NCBI RefSeq assembly: GCF_008831285.2
Contig: NC_045142.1
Span: 4,657,501 to 4,721,500, forward strand
DNA: 64,000 nt
Direction: 5' to 3'
DNA from: Nymphaea colorata
Lineage: Eukaryota > Streptophyta > Magnoliopsida > Nymphaeales > Nymphaeaceae
Shown here: piece after piece, positions 47,589 to 59,500 of the stretch
Layout of the letters: every line of letters begins with the position of its first letter
How positions within the stretch are numbered: the first letter of the stretch is position 1
Translations under genes and position numbers: made by a program
Notes under the pieces: model-generated
The model's input: the letters and a program-made list of their open reading frames with translations, nothing else
The model's database searches: none
What the model was told of the DNA's origin: nothing

Positions 47589-48780
47589 ATGTCAATAAAT
47601 GCGGTTAGATGAACTGCAGCTAAAAACAAAAAAAAGTTGGATATAATTTGATTTTAAGAGTGACATGTTGTTGGATTTGGACTTAAATAAATGTCCGATC
47701 AAATTGGAATCTGGAGCTGCAGGTTTAGTTTTAAATAGACACCCTGTCCGCACATTTTGAAAGTTGGTTGTTACCATATTGCGATGCAGTTCAGATGCTG
47801 TTTAGAAGACATATTCGGATTGTAATCTGAATGAAACAATTATATTAGTATCAAATTCAGATTCTCGTATGATATAGATTTCTTTTTTTTATTTATATTT
47901 AAATTCAAATTCGAATCTAAATCTGTAAGTAGATCAAGAGTACATCGGATTAAGAAGTCCTATTAATGTTTTCCCTTGAGACAAGCTTTATAAGGCTTGA
48001 AAAGTGACGGCATTTGTCAAAGAAAACCGGTCCCTTACTCGTACGTTTAACGACTATTCATCCTTCCATTATTGTAGTTTCAGTATGAAGATTCAACAAC
48101 ATACGTACCGCGTTATCAACCGTCCCCTTACTTGTACGTAGTATTTAATGCATTCAAACGCATAAATACTGGACGGGACGACCTTGTATCCTTGCATGCA
48201 ACTTAATTTATAACAAGATCACGTACTTAAGAATTGTTTCTAGATGAGGGCCAAAGTTTGCCCACAAATTTCTTCAACGTCATATTTTCCAAATGAAATG
48301 ACATGAGGTAGATATACAGTCATGACTGGACCTGATTTGCATGCCGATCTAGACCTTGAAGAATCCAGTACTTGAGCTGTAACCATCCCATCTTAAAAGG
48401 ATGAATCATTTGAGCTAGAAACAATTCGAATTGAACTTACGATATGTGTTATCCATAACCTAGGTCTATTTGAACTAGAAAATATGACAGCATGAAAATT
48501 GGGATTGCGTTAGAGTCCATTACCTTGCTCATGTTCAAAATACCAAGACATAAGCATGTAAGTAGAAGACTTTGATTTGGGAAGAGATGGAAGAGTTAAA
48601 TCAACCCATCTAACTCTGTGTAGATCCCGTTATGTCCACCAACATTTTCTTTCTTAAGTGGTATCTATTTCTTCAATAACTTATCAAAGAAGAGCTCATA
48701 TCATTCCTGTTCTTTTTTTTTTTTTACTTTCAAGAACTTAATTTGATGAATGATTTCCAAACTCATAACTCCAAAATTCC
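47589..48780. other. intergenic upstream of gene E, no gene recognised
   Basis: AT-rich. Bases 47640-47960 contain scattered AAATCCGAATC-type and AAATTCGAATC-type motifs resembling those at 61590-61800 in a gene F intron, perhaps remains of a common repeat. No coding sequence is supported. Confidence 0.45.
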
Positions 48781-48899
48781 ACACGGTCAAGGTGGAAAAA
48801 AAAAAATTCCTTTGAGTGGCCGAAGAGTATTTTTAAAATTTCCACGTGGACTAACTATATTTTCTATACTTTTACTCGACCAAACAACAAATTTTAAAA

Positions 48900-50460
48900 A
48901 ATTACAAGTAATTACTAAATTTTGTTTTTCCAAATTATCAAGGGACTGAAGAATATAATCGAGGTTGTTTTCTTGCTTAACAACTTCAACGTGATGGTGA
49001 AGGTGAGGTTGTGTAGACGTAGAAGAAGATCGAGCACCAAACCGGCAAACCCGTTGCATCATTGGAGACACCAGACAAAGGAAGGTGCTGTTGATTTGAG
49101 AACTAGTCTTCTGTTTGTATATGTGGACTTTCGAGGTCTTCGGGGGAGGACAAGGGTTGAAAGTCGTCATGCCGTGGACTAGTCTTCTGTTTGTATATGT
49201 GGAGAAGGGTTCGGGGGAGGACAAGGATTGAGAGTCGTCATGCCGTGGACTAGCCTTCTGTTTGTACATGTGGACAAGGGTTACATAAAAACTTCTCTGT
49301 CATGCCGGGGATCTCCTGCCTCACTGGGAAGGTCTTGTAGTCTTCCTCATCGCTGTTAATGGCACAGAATACAGATGCCATTGTTTTGTTCCTTTTTTTA
49401 ACGATTAAGACAGCTTAGCAAAGAATTTCTGGGCAACGAATGGACACCCATTAGGGCAATGAATGTTGGTGCAAATAAAAAATATTATAAGACAAATTAA
49501 TGATAATAACCCAGCTTAAGCAAATAAAAAGTCATCATCGGTATGCTTGCATGCTAATTTCCTCATCCCTGTTTATCACCTTCTGCAAGAACTAGGACAA
49601 TCTACTGAGAGTAAAGGTTGTCTAGCAAAACAGAGGAAGAAGTTCAAGCTTTATGTTGGAGATTTGGTTTAGAAATGAGAAGCTTATCAAGGGTGTGCGC
49701 ACCAAACTGCGCAACTTCTTAGTTCTTTTCTTTTTTTTTGTTACGAGCATGAATATTTCAGATCAGACCTTACATAACAGAATGTCATTGAACGCTTGGT
49801 AGCAGGCAGATTGTTTTATGAACTTGAATATTTGCCATCAAAAAAGGGTTTATGGTACATTTGGTTTCACTTAATACTTGACATTGTTGGGAATTATTAA
49901 TAACTCAAAGAATAATAATGACACGGAGGATACGTTGACTCGAACCTGGTTATATATGTGCCATATTAGTGTGCATTATGGTTAATATTAAAATGTCTTT
50001 AGTTTACATTAAAAAAAAAAACTTTTTTAATATAAAAATGAAAATAAAAAAATTATGAAAACATTTTTTTAACAAATTACCAAAATGCAAAAGTAAAAAT
50101 AAAAAAATAGAAAAACTGTAAAAAATATTTCTTTTAATAAATTATGAAAATGACATGCACTCTTTTATTCTGAGTGCCGTGCCCAGGGTACACGCATGAC
50201 TTGGTTGTGTCCACGGTGATGACTTCATTAGCCAATGCCTCTTTTCCCTGTCCGCCAAAAACATGCTCGTGTTTGACGGGGAGAGGAGATGCATTAATCA
50301 CTTCGAGGAGTAGTGAAGCGGAGGTGACATTGACGTCGTCCCGTCCACTACGTCCGGCATGTAGAGTCCATTAGCAGGCGATCTACTGGCTGTCGAGAGA
50401 GACAACTGACAACTCCATCTCTTTTGACGTGGAGAGGAAATGAATTAATCACTTAAAAAA
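48900..50460. repeat. unrecognised duplicated unit, copy 1
   Basis: Matches 50740-51770 in order: a block with GAACTAGTCTTCTGTTTGTA, a block with GTCTTCCTCATC..AATGGCAC, a block with GACAAATTAATGATAATAAC, and a block with GCGGAGGTGACATTGACGTC. The last block, read on the minus strand at 50160-50400, has an open stretch (DDVNVTSASLLLEVINASP) that is only partly kept in copy 2. I do not recognise a protein. It could be an old gene fragment or a repeat. Confidence 0.5.
49101..49275. repeat. tandem repeat, about 75 bases, 2.3 copies
   Basis: ACTAGTCTTCTGTTTGTATA starts at about 49101 and 49178, with a variant at about 49250. The minus-strand open frame here (49269-48787) repeats MYKQK/TYTNRR/IYKQK units because of this and is not taken as a gene. 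Confidence 0.75.
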
Positions 50461-50599
50461 GCATATATACGTATTTATAATTTCTTGTGTATTTGATTAA
50501 TCATTTTATATTATATCTCATTTACAAATAATTATTTCAACTTTTTTAAAGATGATGAAAGGGGACCCTTTTCTTTATATCCTTTTCAAGAAGTTTGTC

Positions 50600-51770
50600 C
50601 TATTTTATTTTTTTTTTTAGAATTAAGGGAGAAAAAGAAAGAAATTGTTTTTACTCAGAAAAAAAAAGGCCAACAAGCTGTTGGACGTTGAAGAAAGATA
50701 CCCAAACTAGAACCACTCAAAGCCAACTTGATTATACAGACAAACTGACAAAAGGTGCTGTCGATTTGAGAACTAGTCTTCTGTTTCTATATGTGGACTT
50801 TCAAGGTCTTGTATTCTCAGGGGACAACCAGGGTTACATGGATTACATGGAAACTTGGGCTCTCTGCCATGCCGTGGATCTCCCGGCTCACTGTCATGGT
50901 CTTGTTGTCTTCCTCATCCCTGTGAATGGCACCGATGCCATTGTTTTGTCCCTTCTTTTAACGATGACGAAAACTTAACAAAGAATAACAGGGCAACGAA
51001 TGGACACCCATCTGGCAGAACTACAGACGGTGAACATGGCAATGAATGTCGGTGCAAATACAAAATTTTATGAGACAAATTAATGATAATAACGTAGCTT
51101 AAGCAAATGAGAAGTCATCATCGGTATGCTTGCATGGTAATTTCTTCATCCCTGTTTATCACCTTCTGAAAGAACTGGGACAATCTACTGAGAGTAAAGG
51201 TTGTCTAGCAAACCAGAGCAATAAGTTCAAGCTTGATGTTGGATATTTCGTTTAGATAAGCCGCTTCCATATTTAAGAAGTGAGGAACATTTCAAGGTTG
51301 TTAATCTTTTGCTTTTTTATGTGATGAGCATGAATATTTCAGATCAGATCCTACATAACAAAATAACAATGACTGCTTGCAAAGAAGCTGCAGGCAGATT
51401 CTTTTATGAACTTGAAAAGTTGCCGTCAAGAAAGGGTTAATGCTAGATTAGGTTCGGCTTGATGCTTACATTGTCGGGCACTAGTAATCACGCAAAGAAT
51501 GATAATGGCTCTCAGGAGTTTTGCTCCGTCGTCCACGGTGATGGACGACTTGATCAGCCAATGCTCTTTTTTGCTGGTCGGCGGAAAAAAAAAAAAGCTC
51601 GTCGCTGAGGTGTAGATGCTGATGCGGAGGTGACATTGACGTTGTCCCGCCGACCACGTCGGTCATAGAGAAGTCCATTAGGAGATGATCTTCTTGCTGC
51701 CATGGGAGAACTGACAATTCGATCTCTTTTGACGTGCAGAAGAGATACATCAATCACTTAAAAAAAAAAC
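50600..51770. repeat. unrecognised duplicated unit, copy 2
   Basis: Counterpart of 48900-50460. It begins with AT-rich sequence and has plus-strand frames reading GAVDLRTSLLFLYVDFQGL and later GLVVFLIPVNGTDA. The same pieces in copy 1 are shifted by indels. Neither strand gives a domain I can name. Confidence 0.5.
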
Positions 51771-52780
51771 ACATATACGTATATGTAATTTCTTGTACAT
51801 TTGATTAACCATTTTATTTTATATATGCATATATATCCTTTACATATAATTATTTTAGTTTTTTAAAGATGATTTTTTGTGTTTTTTAAAAAGGAAGGGC
51901 AACAAGAGCTGGTTACGTGCCGTCCGCGTAAAGTCTGTAAGAAAACTCAATTGTATCGGTTTTTGAGGGTATTTAGCATGTGGGACCCACTTTTGAAGAT
52001 ACATGTACATATAAACAAGTTATAGTTCGGAAGGAGAACAACTTGTCTTGTTTTTTGAAAAGGAAGAAAGAAAGATAAATTGTTTTTATTCAACAAAAAA
52101 ATGGCATACAGGCTGTTTAACCATGAATAAAAATACCCAAGCCAGTACCACGCAACGTAGGCACAAAGGCTGATAACTACAACGCCCTCGCTTAAAGGGT
52201 TTAGATGTATAAGAATCTCCAATCCATATATTTAAGAGTCAGACCGCACTTTCAATCCGGCCTCAAATATGAGGTTTTTCATTATGAACCGATGGCCTGA
52301 TCAAATTCTCCTTTTTTTACATAGTGGTAAAATCTGACGTTTGTTTATATTATGCAAAAAAGTTGCATGCGCCATTGTGAACAACGGGCATTTTTGTAAT
52401 TTAATAAAAAGATCTTTTGTACTTATTTTTTTTACTTTTTAGTTTTTCAGTTTTATCTTTACAAAAGGTTTTCTTTTTCAATGTAAACTGAAAGTATTTT
52501 GGTCATTAACCATTTTGGCATACAAAAATTCATGCATCAGTATGTCACATATAATCAGGTTCCTATCTCTGGATCATAAATAAGAGGAATCCTAGATGAG
52601 TCTCAGATCTTGTATCTAAGGCTGTCAAATGCCCTCTAATGTTTTCCATTTCCGAAACATGAAATTTGGGGCCGTTTTCTTTGAGTGGGCATTGAATTCA
52701 AAACTATGAATTAAATTAATTTAAATTGGCTAATTGAGACGGATTAAAGTTGCATGAAGAGACTCACCTAGCAGGCCCCT
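51771..52780. other. intergenic, no gene recognised
   Basis: AT-rich with poly-T and poly-A runs. Nothing is supported beyond short random frames. Confidence 0.5.
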
Positions 52781-53040
52781 ATGAGTCGGGCCAAATAACA
52801 CTAACACATCTTAACGTACCCTTAGCCCACCCATTTGAGCTGTGCCCCTCCGGACAGTCCATTGGTGCCACATCTGGTCTTACTTGATTACAACTTTCAT
52901 TTTTGTCCACTCAGCAGATCTACCACGCCCGTCCTCGGGAACCTGAGAAGGTAGTCCCTCTTACAGCTTACCGTGCCTACCCTCCAAATAATGACCTTGA
53001 TCAATGACTTGCTGCGAAAAGTAGCGAAAACGCTTTCACA
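52781..53040. repeat. duplicated segment, copy 3
   Basis: Homologous to 4140-4420 and 12000-12160. The minus strand after GCAG again reads QVIDQGHY and continues as LEGRHGKL before a stop. It directly adjoins RLK intron sequence on its right. Confidence 0.55.
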
Positions 53041-53840
53041 AAAAAACATGCTGAACTGAAGAACACATATTCGATAGCTTCAACTCGAGTACTGTACTTT
53101 ATGTAGTCTCAGTTCGTAAACGTTAAAAAGATAATATGCCCGATAGGCTTCCAAAATCACAGCCTCACTTAATTAGCTGAGCTTAAACTGATCTTCCGCG
53201 TCTTTGTCTTGAGCTTTAAGCCGCAAGTTCTCATTTGGCTCGAAAGTTGAAACGGGTGGGCTTAAGATTGTAGAAAAAAGTGGGTAGCAAACAAATTGAC
53301 AAAAGAAATAAAAATTAGTGGCCAGTTTGTATGACAACAGAGGATGAAGTGCTTGAAGCACACATATGCACATGCACAACTATTCATAAGCCTTACTTCT
53401 TTTTAACTGCTGAACTTGACTTTAAAGCTTAAATGACACAACTAGACAATTCACAATCGACTTACAAGGTTATATTTTGCCCATTTGGTTCATGCGCTAA
53501 GCCAAAATGAGCTTGTTACTAGCTAAACCCATTTGGAATGTGATGCAGTTTTTTATTCTTTGACAAGCAATAGAAGGTGCAGAGCGTAATTCCCAGTGGT
53601 CTTACACTGCAAAGGTCAGCTGTGCCTATAAAAAGAGTTCGGCTACACGTTCCAGGGGTAGGGATGTTCCAAACAAGAACGTTTCTTTACATTCTTTGAG
53701 GATACAAGAACACTTTGTCCTCGACGATTTATGTCTAGTGTTTGGTGAGCATATCCCATTTCCAAGAACAGGAGGACAGGTCATTCTTGGAGTAGCGTGT
53801 AACAGATACAAACACCCTCAGGTCCACCTGTACTTGAAAT
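53041..53840. repeat. copy of gene E intron sequence (third receptor relic?)
   Basis: Aligns with about 42560-43345, the long intron between LRR exons 3 and 4 of gene E, and more weakly with 60670-61330 in gene F. Shared blocks include CTTTGTCTTGAGCTTTAAG and TATAAAAAGAGTTCGGCTAC. The flanking LRR exons are not present. Orientation is the same as in E. Confidence 0.65.
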
Positions 53841-54744
53841 GGTATATTATTTGTGTGTATATGCATAGAAAAATTAGTTTAACTTCCACCATGAATAATA
53901 GCATCTATTTCTCACCTTTATGGATATTGTACATAAATTTAAATATGTCAAGGGAATGGGATCACCTTCATGTGGCATGAAATGTATGCATGGGAGGTGA
54001 TTTTTTGTACTGATCATATATGTCTACAGCTTTTGTATCTTTTCTTTTTTCGCAACAAATTTTTGGGGGAATAACCTCTGGCTGGGTTGCATCCGAGCAA
54101 TGAAATGTTCAACGTAATCACTGCATCTATTTTTCTCGTTTAACTGAATGCATATGCATTTAAAGGGTAAACAAGTAGACTTAAAAATCAGTGAAGTTAG
54201 GATTGGTAGAAATCAAACCCAATAATATATATTTGTATGTGTGTGTGTATAGCATGTTGTGATGGCTGGGTGGAGCTTTGGTTTTCATGAGATAGGAAGT
54301 TGACAAAGAAAACCAATGACAGCCTGGCTGCATTCGCCAGACATGTCAAATAACTGGTCCTGGCCTTGGTGTTTAATGCTGCTGATAGCTTATGAAGTGA
54401 AAATCTTATTAAATCATATTTTTTGATGCAGTTTTCTCCGATAATCTTGCAGGATCAAATGAAAACATCCACACAAGATATGCATGTATCAAACCCCCTT
54501 CGTTGTCTCTCTTAAATCTATATAGTTTTAATTTGACGCCATTTTGAGTTCGTGAATTGTATAAAGAAACAAAGCACTATATTAATGGATATATGAAAAG
54601 ATAAAGCAATTATTTAATGTGCAAAAGAGTGGGAGAGGGGGAGGGGAAAAGAGAGAGAGAGAGAGAGGGAGAGAGACAGATAGATAGAGTAATGAGCGTC
54701 AGCTGCCTTAGGCCGAAACATTTAAATAGACCTAAGGACCGGTG
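53841..54744. other. intergenic, no gene recognised
   Basis: No coding sequence is supported. It contains a short (GT)n run near 54236-54250 and a (GA)n/GATA tract at about 54650-54690. Confidence 0.5.
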
Positions 54745-55052
54745 ACCAAAAGTTTAAATGGACCCTAGGAGCGATGAGCTGGGTCGATCTATTTCAAGTC
54801 AAATTCATGAACTCAAGCTCGACTTGGTTAAGAAAATGAGCCTTTTTTTTTTAAACTATAATTGGTGAAATGGGTCAAGCTTTATCAAGTCAAATTCAGT
54901 GAACTCAAGCTTGCCCAGTTAAGCAAATGGGTTTCTTTTTTCTTTTTAAACTCGAACTCAAATCATTTGTGAAAGGAGTCAGCTCAAGCTTGAGTTTGAG
55001 CTGAGCTTCACCAAGCCGCGTCCGAGCTATTGGACTTGGTGTTCAGCCCTAA
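54745..55052. mobile_element. CTCGAG/AAGCTTGA-rich non-autonomous element, hAT-like type
   Basis: Internal repeats of TCAAGT and CTCAAGCTTG. The right end reads GTGTTCAGCCCTAA, whose complement TTAGGGCTGAACAC resembles the ends of the element at 33492-34182. The left end is unclear. Non-coding. Confidence 0.45.
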
Positions 55053-55429
55053 CTAAATTGTTCATGGCAAGAAATGCATGTTCATGTCACAAAGAAAGTG
55101 TTCTAAAGTTGTTGAAAGATTCAATTGGACCGATGAACCGTAGATACGCACGTTGTTGTCAATTTCAAAGTTGCCATTATAGACAAAGCAGTTTCTGATG
55201 TTTCATGGTACCAACAATTGCTAAGGAAAGCGTATCTATCTTCCAAAGCTTATTTATCTTCCTATGACCTGGCCATAATTCTCACATATCTGAAGAAACC
55301 CTTGGACACAGACTATAGGATAAGAGAAATTAACATATAGCTGTTAAACCAAGGATATCCAAATATTGCTTGGGAAAGCTTGCATTGAAAATCTATAACT
55401 TATTATTGCCTATATCATGTGTAGATGAT

Positions 55430-55590
55430 TCGGCTTTTTTGGGCAAGATAAAAGCAAAAGGGTATATCTCCAGATCCATTGCAAACGCAGAGTATCGAGT
55501 GTTGGCAACAACTAGTGAGATCACATGGGTCAAAAAATTAGTGATAGAAATGGGAAATTTAGTACTCCCACTCCCTCCGCACTAGTAGCG
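55430..55590 (+). pseudogene. copia RNase H fragment
   Basis: The plus-strand frame reads ISRSIANAEYRVLATTSEIT then WVKKLVIEMG and LPLPPH. This is the AEYRAL..EI.W...L..ELG..L..P block of copia RNase H. The expected Ser-Ser-Thr-Glu before AEY is changed. Only this block survives, so it is dead. It is not the missing 3' part of the element at 28-31 kb, being 24 kb away and in the opposite orientation. Confidence 0.75.
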
Positions 55591-56537
55591 GCTTACACAG
55601 CAGCAAGTTCAATCTTTCATGATAGAATGCAATAGATCGGAATTGGTTGTCCACTTATAAGAGAAAAGGCCTCGAAGGATGAGATTTCACTCCTTATATA
55701 CATAGGCCTAAACAGCTCACATATGGCTAGGGCAGAGCCCAGCGGGAGCATGGCCAATGACAAATTTTCCAAAAAAAAAAAAAAAATATAACTGGTAATT
55801 TAAAAAAAAAAACATTTCACCTATATAAAAATTTTGAAAGTTTATATTTCAGCCCTCTCAAATTTTGAAATTATAGTTTGGCTCCCTTATTCTAAAGTCC
55901 TACCTCTGCCCCCAAGATATGGCTCCCAAGGTATGGCTTAATGAAAAGGTTATCAAGATGACAATTGATTCAGGCACTTGACCAATGGGGCTATATGCCC
56001 TACTTGAGGGAGAGTGATGAAACAATAATGTTGACTAGCATTCAAGATATTCTAATTTAGAAAGCTTATCATCATCAAGCCGTTTGCATTCTTGTTTCCA
56101 TTTTTAAAACTAATCTTTCCAATTAGGTAGTTGATCAAGCATACATTGGAGAAGAGCTATATGTCCAGTGCAGAGCCATTGGCTACACTGCTACTCTTCA
56201 TCTCCTTAAAAACACTAAGCTCTAAAAATTAAGATCTTCTAGTTCTTGCACAAATCAACCATCCCTTGAGGCTTCCTGTCTAAAAGTCTAGGGTAACCTT
56301 GTATGTATCTTTGCTAAACACTTAATGAAATAGTCGCCCTACCCATTCAAGGTAGTGTTCTCCGTTTAAATATTCTACTAGAAAGTAAAAACCATAGGAA
56401 TAAAAAACCAAGGAACTTGGCATACATGGCTGCTTTGTGTTGCTTGTTGAATAAGTCAATTGGCAAGTAGCAAAAGATCAACTAATGTTTCAATGAAGCT
56501 TTGTCTGTCGGTTATGATGTTGATTCAACATAAGTTT
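55591..56537. other. 3' flank of gene F and intergenic sequence
   Basis: Bases 56125-56320 align with the 3' flank of gene E. The rest has poly-A tracts (about 55769-55787) and no coding frame that can be supported. Confidence 0.5.
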
Positions 56538-59500
56538 CTACCTTGCTATAGGATGTTCTGGATGATTTGCACTTGAAATAGGTGTTTCAACAGAACACAT
56601 TGAAATGGTCGTCACTTCTGTCCTTGTAACATCAAAAGCATAATAACCAGTCTCGATCTCCATCGCCTCATTCAAGTCCTTTAGAATATTATCCATGTTT
56701 GGCCGCTCAACAGACCTTCGTGCAGTACATGCTAATGCTATATCTGCTACCTTCCACACAGAATTTATTTTGTGCTGCCCTTTAATCCTTGGGTCAATAA
56801 TGCTCTCTACTTCACCCCTCACAATCTTTGATCTTGCCCATTCAACTATATGACAGTGCTCCTCAATATTGTCAAATATGGCTCTCCGACCGCACATAAG
56901 CTCAAAAAGAACCACACCAAAGCTGTAAACGTCACTTTTTTTTGTAAGAATGCTTATTTCTGAGTACCTACAAAACCAAAATATATAGCAACCATTTGAA
57001 CTGACATGTTTTAGACCACAAAAATTATTCAAATATTTATCGAAAAAGGCCAAATGACTTAAAGAAAAAACATACTCAGGATCAATATATCCAGGTGTAC
57101 CAACAATCATGGTTGATATTTGAGTCTTCTCCACAGCCCTGGAAATTCCAAAGTCTGCTACCTTGGCTTCTAATCGTTCATTAGGAAGTATGTTTGTGCT
57201 TTTTATGTCTCTATGAATTATGGAGGGTTGGCAACCTGAGTGTAGATAATCCAAACCTGCATTGCAGGCTCAACTTATTAGCATTCACAAATGTCATTAA
57301 AGATGATGAAGCTGTTGAGACTAAATGACACAGGTTACATACCTGTTGCAACATCCAACGCTATTTGCAGCCGCCTCTTCCATGTTACAAGTTCTGCTCC
57401 TGTTCTTTTTCTTGCATTTATTGAAACAATTTCAATTTCTTAATATTTAATTTTCTAATTTATTATCAAGATAACATGAAGCACTATTGGCCATTGTATG
57501 AACTATGTAAATAATATAGTCCTAAAAGGTTTTGGGGTTAAGAAAAAAAAAAGTTGCTTCAAGTTCTAGAAGGTGTACATATATGTATGTTTCTTTACCA
57601 TGTATTTTCTTATAAACAATTCTTATTCCAAGAGGTCTTTGCTAGTAATTAGGCAGTTAATTTGTTTCAGAATGCCAACTTCAGGGTGACAGGAAATAGT
57701 TTGGAAGATCTTCATTTGCCTTTTGAAGTCATTCATACTGACAAAAAAAATGTCCAGTAACACAGAATAACAAAAGCTTCTATCAAGGCAAGACAAATGG
57801 CTTCTATATTTCAACTATGCCTAGAAGCATGAAATATTTTGAAGGTAGGTGCTTCAAACTACCTAACTTTTTAACCGATCATCCTTAAGTTACGTGCGTG
57901 AATTCAGATCATGATCTCAAATGATCATATGGAAAATGTTTATAGAGAGTTGAAGAAAAAATCTTTTATGCATTTTAAAGTAATCAACTATCTAGTAGTT
58001 ATGCATGTCCTTGACATATCCTATGCAACTCATCCTATGACATGATTAGCATGTTGTTTTTGTGATTTACTGAGTATAATTCTAAATTTATGACACATTA
58101 TAAAAAAAAAAAAAAAAAAATTGGCTATATACTTGATAAGATGTCTTTCAAGCTTCCATTCTGCATGTACTCATAGAGTACAATCATATTCATGCCTTCA
58201 TCACAAAATCCAATAAATGATACAAGGTTTTTGTGATTCACTGTCATTAACAACTTGACCTGCAATGTTGGACAGGGAAAAACTTGAGTTCCTTCATAAA
58301 ATTATGGGAATAAAATGAGAAAAAACAATTAACAATAAACATAATCTACTCTAACCTCTGCGACAAATTCTTTAGATCCTTGTTCTTGCCAATCTTTCAA
58401 TACCTTGACTGCAACTTCATTGCCATTATTAAGGCATCCATAATAAACAGAACCAGATCCTCCATTACCAATAAGGATTTCAAAGTCTTGTGTAATCTTG
58501 ACAATCTCTTCATAGGTGAATGCATGATTTTGCTCCAATTGAATGCAACCAGCTTGTTGCTTGAGATGGTTCTCTACAGTGTCACATGACAATTCCTTAG
58601 CCAATCAAGCTTGTATTTTGTGTCTTCATGGTGGCTATGTGTTATAAACCTATTTGTTGATAGCAATTTTAGTGCCATTCAATTTCATGAAGAAGTGAAA
58701 TGCATGCAATTGTTTCTGAATGCCTATAAGTTTTGGATAAAATACACTTCCTTTCATCATCATTGGCACTTCAATTATGTAATAGTTTTTTTTTTCTTTG
58801 TTTTTTTTTTAAATCTCCAAACAAGTGGAAGGTGTAACCATGCCAATACTCTATTGGTGACAGCCATAAAACACCTTGACTGCACCTCCCAATTCTAGGA
58901 GACACACTTGGAACAATGTTATGTAAGCAGTTGATGCCTATGGAAATTAAACTATGGCATTTGCTTGACAGAAATTGCCTACTCCTATTATGCCAGCCCC
59001 CTTTGGGTCTAAGTGTGCAACAGTTTCTTATACTTATCTTTTTTCAATTTAAAGGAGTATACCAATCACCTCTTCTCTTCCTTCATACCAACAATTGTAT
59101 AAACATCATTTTTATCTTATTAATGTAGATTGTGTTGTAAACATGAGGAGGTGACGAAGTCAAGAGGAGGATCACTACTCAACCTTATAAAGTTCCCATC
59201 AAAACAATGAAAAAATGAAAGCGAAGAAATTATTCTAGGCAATGAACAATCAAACACAATTGCACTAACCAAACAAGGAAAGGATGATTAAACAAAAGAG
59301 CTATAACTTAATTTCCAAGTCAAGGACTCACTCTTGCTAGATGAACAACTACTATTTTGTAGACAAGAATGAAGAAGTAAGCTAAAATTTCAAATATTGA
59401 AGCACAGATATTCAATGCATCCACTTACATTTCATCACCTCAATGAGGTTCATGACATACAAGTGCATTGTTCCATTGCCCCCACAAACAAACATAGACT

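Noticed and set aside
48787-49269. 160-codon minus-strand frame with repeated YKQK-like units
   Set aside because: The repeats come from the 75-base DNA tandem repeat; the rest shows no motif, and the matching sequence in the second unit is interrupted.
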